A stretch of 32,433 nucleotides of DNA, taken from CAXNKH01 sp049296795 (GTDB lineage: Bacteria; Pseudomonadota; Gammaproteobacteria; Burkholderiales; Burkholderiaceae_C). Shown here in pieces: positions 23,270-32,433 of this stretch (positions are counted from its first letter, which is position 1; the number at the start of each line of letters is the position of its first letter). The notes under the pieces were generated by a model. It saw nothing but the letters and a program-made list of their open reading frames with translations. It had not been told where the DNA came from and ran no database searches. Location of the stretch: the NCBI GenBank assembly GCA_049296795.1, contig JBAQTC010000003.1, positions 1 to 32,433 of the forward strand, in the 5' to 3' direction. The position numbers and the translations under genes were made by a program.

Positions 23270-23941
23270 TTAGGCGTAGGTAATCCAGGGCGCGTGCTCG
23301 GGATGATCCAAGTGGGGCAGGGTGTTGTAGCTCAACAGCGCATGGCGTTTGGGGTTGAAGGCGAACTCGGTTACGGAGCTGTTGCGAATGCGTAAGTTGA
23401 GTTCTATGGTGGTTTCTGGAGCGGTCCCGAGTACATGGCCGACCGCGGTGGAAATAGGGCCTCCGCTGGAGACAATGAGAACATTGCCCTGGAAATTTTG
23501 CCGGACATAATCGAGCGCACCCGTGACTCCAGCCAGAAAGTCGGGGTAATTTGGCATGCCGTGCGGCGTGACCACACCGTTCATCCACTGGGTCAAGCCA
23601 TTGCGCAGCAGTCGGAAATGGTGGCGGTAGCGTTCGGGTGTGTCGGGTTTTTCCAGTGCTTGGGGGTGGATGGCTGCTATCAGCGCTTGGCTGTCGTATT
23701 CGTTGAGTCCGGGCCAGACCCGTACCGGATTGATGTACCCTGCGCCTTGGGCAATTCCAGCCCAAGTCTGGGCGTGACGACGCAGCGTACCGGTTAGAAC
23801 GGCGTCGAAGCACAGGCCTTTGCTGCGCCAGTACTCGCCCAGACGGACACTCTGTTTTTCGCCAAGTGAGCTTAAATTGTCGTAGTCATCAGCCCCAAAA
23901 GAGGCTTGACCGTGGCGTACCAGGAAAAGACTGCCCGTCAC
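23270..23941 (-). CDS. Histidine-phosphatase (phosphoglycerate mutase-like) family protein
   Basis: This 223-residue protein starts at GTG and has the phosphohistidine motif LVRHGQ (Arg9, His10, Gly11), a proton-donor-like GLNEYD (Glu81) and a C-terminal block IVSSGGPISTAVG at about 156-168. In most relatives the latter block reads V-S-H-G-G; here the second catalytic His position is Ser159. Variants with S-S-G-G occur in proteobacterial subfamilies, so it may be a divergent phosphatase rather than a dead one. The GTG start overlaps the phzF-like stop by four bases, so the two are co-translated. Substrate unknown. Confidence 0.85.
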   Translation of the reverse strand: MTGSLFLVRHGQASFGADDYDNLSSLGEKQSVRLGEYWRSKGLCFDAVLTGTLRRHAQTWAGIAQGAGYINPVRVWPGLNEYDSQALIAAIHPQALEKPDTPERYRHHFRLLRNGLTQWMNGVVTPHGMPNYPDFLAGVTGALDYVRQNFQGNVLIVSSGGPISTAVGHVLGTAPETTIELNLRIRNSSVTEFAFNPKRHALLSYNTLPHLDHPEHAPWITYA

Positions 23942-24876
23942 AGCAGCACCTGCCCATCAATGCAGCTGATGCATTCGCCGCCGACCCAGACCTGACCGTT
24001 GCCATCGCGTTCGATGGACACGCGTCCATCTCGACCCAGGGAGCGCCCTTGGGTCGCGCTATACCGCTCGGGCAAATAAGCTTCAGCGATCAACCACTGA
24101 GCCAAGCTGGCGTTGAGACTGCCGGTGACCGGGTCTTCCGCAATGCCCGCTGCCGCAGCAAAACCCCGAACTTCGAGATCAGAATTGGCCGATACCGCAG
24201 GGCTCTTCGTGAGTTCCCTAAAGGCCCGAGCCTCGCGATTCGAACGTGCAATCAATTGCGCAGATGTTGGCGCAGCTGCTAAGGCGGCGACTCCGACTTT
24301 GACGTTTAGCGCTTTGAGGGCCGACTGATCGGGCTCCAAACCCAGAACGGTGTCTTGACTGTCAAGCAACAAACCTAGCCAGACCGGTCCATTGTCCAGC
24401 CATTGCGAGGCCAGAATCTGCTCGGCATCAACCCTTAGCGCAACGCATACTTGGGTCAATAAGCCAGGCTCGGGCGTGCTGCGTTTGAGCGCAGGAGCTG
24501 CAAACGCTAGTTTGCTGCCGTGGTGACGAATGGTGATCAGGCCAAGCGCACATTCCTGCACGATGTGGGAGTCCTGCTTTGGTTTTCCACCGGCTTCCAG
24601 CCAAGCGTGACAGGTCCCCAGCGTGGGGTGACCGGCGAAAGGTAACTCGCCGGCTGGAGTGAATATTTTCACCCTGTAGTCTGCGCTCGTCTCTCTTGAA
24701 TTCACGATAAATGTGGTCTCGCTGAGATGGGTCCAGCGAGCGAAAGCCTGCATTGCCTGATCGCTAAGACCATTGCCGTCGAGCACCACGGCCAAGGGGT
24801 TGCCCAAGTAGGCTACGCCGCTAAAGACATCTACTTGTTTGAAATGTCGATGGCGCAGTGATGAGATAGATTTCAT
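23938..24876 (-). CDS. PhzF-family isomerase/epimerase
   Basis: This 312-residue protein carries the PhzF pattern: F-K-Q-V-D-V-F-S-G-V-A-Y-L-G-N-P-L-A-V-V at the start, the catalytic Glu53 in HLSETTF, TPAGELPFAGHPTLGTCHAW at about 73-92, and in the second half GIAEDPVTGSLNASLAQWL and G-R-D-G-R-V-S-I. It has a diaminopimelate-epimerase-like two-lobed fold. No other phenazine genes are nearby, so a general isomerase role is more likely than phenazine synthesis. It precedes, and overlaps by four bases, the histidine-phosphatase gene. uup ends 59 bases upstream. Confidence 0.9.
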   Translation of the reverse strand: MKSISSLRHRHFKQVDVFSGVAYLGNPLAVVLDGNGLSDQAMQAFARWTHLSETTFIVNSRETSADYRVKIFTPAGELPFAGHPTLGTCHAWLEAGGKPKQDSHIVQECALGLITIRHHGSKLAFAAPALKRSTPEPGLLTQVCVALRVDAEQILASQWLDNGPVWLGLLLDSQDTVLGLEPDQSALKALNVKVGVAALAAAPTSAQLIARSNREARAFRELTKSPAVSANSDLEVRGFAAAAGIAEDPVTGSLNASLAQWLIAEAYLPERYSATQGRSLGRDGRVSIERDGNGQVWVGGECISCIDGQVLL

Positions 24877-24935
24877 GGCTTCTGTGGGCTCTATGGGGTC
24901 AAGGGCCAGCGCCCGTCAATGGTGGTTGATCAAGG

Positions 24936-26825
24936 TCAGTGGGATGAAAGTGATTCCCAGCGTGCCAAGGCCAACATCAATTCATCATCAATCTTGGCAT
25001 CCCGCAGGTACAGCGTGTTTGCACGGGCTGGATCACGGTCGTAGAGATTGGCCTCATTCAATTCGGTTCGTAACAATTTTTGTTCCTGCTCCAAGCGTTC
25101 GATGTGATCGGGCAAGGCGTCGAGTTCGCGCTGTTCTTTGTTGCTGAGTTTGGCCGGGTTGGTGTTGCGGCCAGTAGCTGCTTTGGCGCTAACAGCTTTC
25201 TCCTCGCCGTTGTTTGTGCGCACCGGGGCCGCTACGCTGCTCGCCTGTGCCCGGATGTCGTGGCTGCGCTTGGATTGGACGATCCAATCCTGCACGCCGC
25301 CTTCGTACTCTCGCCATAGGCCGGAACCTTCAAATGCGATAGTGCTGGTAACTACATTGTCTAGGAAGGCGCGGTCATGACTAACTAAAAAGACCGTTCC
25401 CTCGTAGTTTTGTAACAAGTCTTCCAGTAGCTCCAGGGTGTCAATGTCCAGGTCGTTGGTTGGTTCGTCCAACACCAAAACGTTGGCCGGACGTGCAAAT
25501 AGCCGCGCCAGCAACAGTCGGTTGCGCTCGCCGCCTGATAATGAGCGCACCGGGGAGGTGGCGCGGGCAGGAGAAAATAAAAAATCACCCAGGTAGCTCT
25601 TCACGTGTTTGCGCTGCTTGCCAATTTCAATCCATTCACTACCCGGGCTGATAAAGTCCTCCAGGGTGGCATCGAGATCAAGGGCATTGCGCATTTGGTC
25701 AAAATAGGCGACTTGCAAATTCGCGCCCTGACGTACCTTTCCGCTGTCTGCCTGAAGCTCACCTAGAATCAACTTGAGCAGTGTGGTTTTCCCCGCACCA
25801 TTGGGACCAATCAAGCCAATTTTGTCGCCACGCAAAACAGTGGCTGTGAAGTCTTTGACAATCAGTTTGTTGCCGAACGATTTATTGACATCGATTAATT
25901 CGGCGACCAGTTTTCCGCCGGCAACCCCCGCAGCCACGTCCATCTTGACACTGCCCAAGCTCTCTCTGCGGTTTGCGCGACCGAGCCTGAGGTTTTCGAG
26001 TCGACCAATCCGACTTTGGCTGCGGGTGCGCCGAGCTTCAACACCTTTTCTAATCCAGATCTCTTCCTGTGCCAACAATTTGTCGGCCTTGGCGTTGATT
26101 ACCGCTTCCTGCGCCAACTGCTCTTCCTTCTGGAGAACATACTGGGCAAAGTTCCCGGGATAAGAGTTCAAATGACCGCGATCGAGTTCAATGATTCGGG
26201 TGGCCACACGGTCTAAGAATGTGCGGTCATGGGTGATGGTGACAATGCTGCCTTTGAAATCAATCAGTAGATCCTCTAGCCACTCAATCGAGTCCAGGTC
26301 GAGGTGGTTGGTGGGTTCGTCGAGTAACAAAACATCTGGTTGGGCCACCAGTGCCTGGGCCAGTGCGACGCGTTTTTGGGTGCCACCTGAGAGCTCGCTG
26401 ATCTTCAGGTTTCTGTCCAGGTGCAGGCGGTGCATGGTTTCTTCTACCCGCTGCTCCCAGGTCCAACCGTCTTGCGCTTCAATCGCGCTTTGCAAGGCAT
26501 CCAGATCGCCCAGGCCTTCGCAATACTGGTCAATCATCCCAATGATTTTTGATAGGCCTTCGCTGACGGCGACAAACACGCTGGCATCGGGATCGAGTCG
26601 AGGCTCCTGGGCGACATAAGCCAAGCGCAAATTTTGCTGAAATTGGAGTACGCCATCATCTGGTTTCTCAAGTTCCGCCAAGATTTTTAAGAACGAAGAC
26701 TTGCCTGCGCCGTTGCGACCAATCAAGCCAATTCGCTCACCTGCTTCGAGGGAGAAATCAGTGCTATCGAGAAGTGCCACGTGGCCGAAAGCCAGCTGCG
26801 CGTTAAGGAGGGTAATGAGTGCCAT
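24936..26825 (-). CDS. uup: ABC-F family ATPase Uup
   Basis: This 629-residue protein has two ATP-binding cassettes: the first Walker A is GRNGAGKS (36-43) with LSGGTQKR and LLDEPTNHLD, the second is GPNGAGKT near 340 with SLSGGERNRLLLARLFA and VLDEPTNDLD, then a C-terminal Lys/Glu-rich coiled-coil. There are no membrane segments. The order and the coiled-coil tail identify Uup, an ABC-F protein linked to ribosome function and precise transposon excision. The ATG at 26825 fits the family start, although no clear ribosome site precedes it. It is divergent from the rRNA operon. Confidence 0.93.
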   Translation of the reverse strand: MALITLLNAQLAFGHVALLDSTDFSLEAGERIGLIGRNGAGKSSFLKILAELEKPDDGVLQFQQNLRLAYVAQEPRLDPDASVFVAVSEGLSKIIGMIDQYCEGLGDLDALQSAIEAQDGWTWEQRVEETMHRLHLDRNLKISELSGGTQKRVALAQALVAQPDVLLLDEPTNHLDLDSIEWLEDLLIDFKGSIVTITHDRTFLDRVATRIIELDRGHLNSYPGNFAQYVLQKEEQLAQEAVINAKADKLLAQEEIWIRKGVEARRTRSQSRIGRLENLRLGRANRRESLGSVKMDVAAGVAGGKLVAELIDVNKSFGNKLIVKDFTATVLRGDKIGLIGPNGAGKTTLLKLILGELQADSGKVRQGANLQVAYFDQMRNALDLDATLEDFISPGSEWIEIGKQRKHVKSYLGDFLFSPARATSPVRSLSGGERNRLLLARLFARPANVLVLDEPTNDLDIDTLELLEDLLQNYEGTVFLVSHDRAFLDNVVTSTIAFEGSGLWREYEGGVQDWIVQSKRSHDIRAQASSVAAPVRTNNGEEKAVSAKAATGRNTNPAKLSNKEQRELDALPDHIERLEQEQKLLRTELNEANLYDRDPARANTLYLRDAKIDDELMLALARWESLSSH

Positions 26826-26928
26826 ATTGTTGGCGATTATCCCGCCCCCGGTGCACGGTACAGTAGGTCGGGGGCGAATCCCGGCTCATCTGGTGAAGCG
26901 GTCGTGTTGTGCCGAACGAAGAAAAAAG

Positions 26929-26957
26929 TGAAGATGGCGAGAAAGCTGTGCTATAGT
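26929..26957 (+). promoter_or_regulatory. rrn promoter P1 candidate
   Basis: TGAAGA (26929-26934) and TATAGT (26952-26957) are 17 bases apart; a purine-rich GAAGAAAAAAG tract just upstream could act as UP element. The start region is GC-rich with GGCTTCGCT at 26962-26970, five bases after the -10, as expected for a stringently controlled promoter. Confidence 0.5.
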
Positions 26958-27093
26958 TGCGGGCTTCGCTACACAGTTTGACGCAAGTCAGGTGTAGGGT
27001 GGTGGTGGATGCGATGTGAGAGTCGTGTTGGCCGATGTGGGTGGAATTTTTGCGTGGTGCGGTTAGCGCGATGTAAAAATAAATCCCAAAAAC

Positions 27094-27123
27094 TTGACGG
27101 CGTTTCAAAAAACGTGTCATAAT
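27094..27123 (+). promoter_or_regulatory. rrn promoter P2 candidate
   Basis: TTGACG (27094-27099) and CATAAT (27118-27123) are 18 bases apart, preceded by an A-rich run (27075-27092). GGCTTCGCT reappears at 27128-27136 at the same five-base distance after the -10 as at P1. Confidence 0.65.
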
Positions 27124-27203
27124 TCAAGGCTTCGCTGATCGCAGTGAAGCAAGCAGACGGAGCGAGACGAGAGTCAAGTTAGGTCTGGGTTCATTAATAA
27201 CTT

Positions 27204-27229
27204 ACAGCCGATAAGCGTGGGCGTTTGAA
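27204..27229 (+). other. Left arm of the 16S rRNA processing stem
   Basis: Bases 27204-27229 can pair with 28922-28947, on the far side of 16S, over 26 positions with one C-A mismatch and a few G-U pairs. This matches the RNase III stems that release 16S precursors. Confidence 0.75.
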
Positions 27230-27240
27230 GGCGATTGCCA

Positions 27241-27270
27241 AGTTCTTCGGAACTATGTCTTAACTGACAT
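27241..27270 (+). promoter_or_regulatory. rRNA leader UUCG hairpin and boxA-like element
   Basis: AGTTC-TTCG-GAACT (27241-27254) is immediately followed by ATGTC-TTAACT-GACAT (27255-27270), which contains GTCTTAAC, similar to boxA. The layout resembles the boxB-boxA antitermination leader of rRNA operons. Confidence 0.5.
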
Positions 27271-27368
27271 ACAAACGCTCATGAAGTAAAAAAGATGTGA
27301 ATTTCGTCAAAGAAAATCACGTCGATTCCAATTTATGAGTTGCTCGAAAGAGCAAAAAATTCAAGATC

Positions 27369-28903
<1,535 letters not shown>

Positions 28904-28921
28904 CTGGAAACTGCAATCTAA

Positions 28922-28947
28922 TTTGAACGCTCACACTTATCGGTTGT
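28922..28947 (+). other. Right arm of the 16S rRNA processing stem
   Basis: Pairs with 27204-27229 across the 16S gene; 25 of 26 positions are Watson-Crick or G-U. It begins 19 bases after the mature 16S end. Confidence 0.75.
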
Positions 28948-29003
28948 TGGAAGGTTGTCGCAGACGGCCTGGGCCTGTGGCCTGGGCTTGAAGTGACCGG
29001 CTT

Positions 29004-29080
29004 GGGTCTGTAGCTCAGTTGGTTAGAGCACCGTCTTGATAAGGCGGGGGTCGTTGGTTCGAGACCAACCAGACCCACCA
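29004..29080 (+). tRNA. tRNA-Ile (anticodon GAT)
   Basis: A 77-base cloverleaf in the 16S-23S spacer: acceptor GGGTCTG pairs with CAGACCC, the D arm has AGCTCAGTTGGTTAGAGC, the anticodon loop is CTTGATAA, and the T loop TTCGAGA. The CCA end is encoded. Confidence 0.97.
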
Positions 29081-29106
29081 TCGTCGTCCAACGTCCTTCT
29101 GCTTTT

Positions 29107-29182
29107 GGGGGTGTAGCTCAGCTGGGAGAGCGGCTGCTTTGCAAGCAGTAGGTAGCGGGTTCGAGTCCTGTCACCTCCACCA
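29107..29182 (+). tRNA. tRNA-Ala (anticodon TGC)
   Basis: A 76-base cloverleaf, 26 bases after tRNA-Ile: acceptor GGGGGTG pairs with CACCTCC (one G-U), the anticodon loop is TTTGCAA with TGC, the T loop TTCGAGT, and CCA is encoded. Ile then Ala is the usual spacer order. Confidence 0.97.
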
Positions 29183-29603
29183 ATCTTCTTGTCTGACTTC
29201 TTATTTGAATGCTTGGTATTCAACACCAAAGAGGCTTTGAGTTCTTCGGAATAAAAGGCTTTTTTGTTGTTGATCAAGATCTCTTGATTGATATTAACTA
29301 ACCTTCGGGTTAGCGGCTGTTCTTTAACAATTTATAGAGTTTAATCAGCGTTGCCAACGTTAGGCTAACTGGGGAAACTGCACATTCGTAAAGGTTTAGT
29401 GCAGACCGTGCCCTTGTTAGTTGTTGGCAACATAAATTTTTGATTGCGTCAAAACGAATATTCAAACTTCGAAGGTAAAACTTTGATTTGAATTACAAGT
29501 AAATAAGCGAAAGCTTAAATACGGCATAACGCGATTGGTGAAAGGCCAATCAAACATTCCTTGAAAACAACTTTTAATCTTGAAAGAGATGTCAAAGTTA
29601 TAG
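29183..29603. other. Second part of the 16S-23S spacer, no tRNA
   Basis: No coding frame or further tRNA is seen. It holds the hairpin-boxA element at 29298-29328, an AT-rich middle and the sequence before 23S (29512-29603) that in related operons forms the left arm of the 23S processing stem. The right arm lies beyond the window. Confidence 0.6.
29298..29328 (+). promoter_or_regulatory. Spacer antitermination element: UUCG hairpin plus boxA
   Basis: CTAACC-TTCG-GGTTAG (29298-29313) precedes TGTTCTTTAAC (29318-29328), which is close to the E. coli boxA TGCTCTTTAAC. The same order occurs in the rRNA leader at 27241-27270. Confidence 0.65.

Positions 29604-32433
<2,830 letters not shown>

Overview
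The window looks like chromosome of a betaproteobacterium in the order Burkholderiales, most likely Comamonadaceae (Rhodoferax/Polaromonas type). The basis is the character of the 16S rRNA (27369-28903), the rrn order 16S - tRNA-Ile(GAT) - tRNA-Ala(TGC) - 23S, and the closeness of the metabolic proteins (BkdA1/A2/B, PriA, HemE, Rep) to proteobacterial families. Genus cannot be fixed without alignment. Layout: (1) 1-5.7 kb is an accessory zone. It holds an IS21-type transposase remnant at the left edge, a ribbon-helix-helix antitoxin/ParE-RelE toxin pair, an 11-copy heptanucleotide tandem repeat directly before a FlaA1/CapD-type nucleotide-sugar dehydratase/epimerase gene, a VanZ-like gene, two toxin-first modules (HigBA and BrnTA) and three decayed pieces (an XRE regulator tail, an antidote-like HTH tail and a Fic N-terminus). 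The capD-like/vanZ pair probably marks the end of a surface polysaccharide locus lying to the left. (2) 5.8-16.6 kb is mainly core genome: a 457-residue protein I cannot assign, Rep/UvrD helicase, an AEC-family permease, PriA, and a probable dsbD - CoA-binding protein - hemE operon. (3) 16.6-26.8 kb contains a radical-SAM enzyme translationally coupled to a creatininase-family hydrolase, a bkdA1-bkdA2-bkdB branched-chain 2-oxoacid dehydrogenase operon without its E3 gene, a YbaK-type deacylase, a PhzF/histidine-phosphatase pair and the ABC-F ATPase Uup. (4) 26.9 kb to the end is an rRNA operon, with 23S truncated by the window edge. How the parts work together: the two left-strand toxin-antitoxin modules share one promoter design (palindrome inside the promoter, -10 hexamer six bases from the toxin ATG, so probably leaderless mRNA). 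The rrn operon shows two tandem promoters with the same initially transcribed motif, UUCG hairpins followed by boxA-like elements both in the leader and before 23S, and a 26-position pairing flanking 16S that fits an RNase III processing stem. I saw no CRISPR array, prophage module or complete insertion sequence. The candidates for something undescribed are the unassigned 457-residue protein (5796-7169), the radical-SAM/creatininase pair (16635-19072) and the heptanucleotide repeat before the polysaccharide gene; each is reported with its limits.
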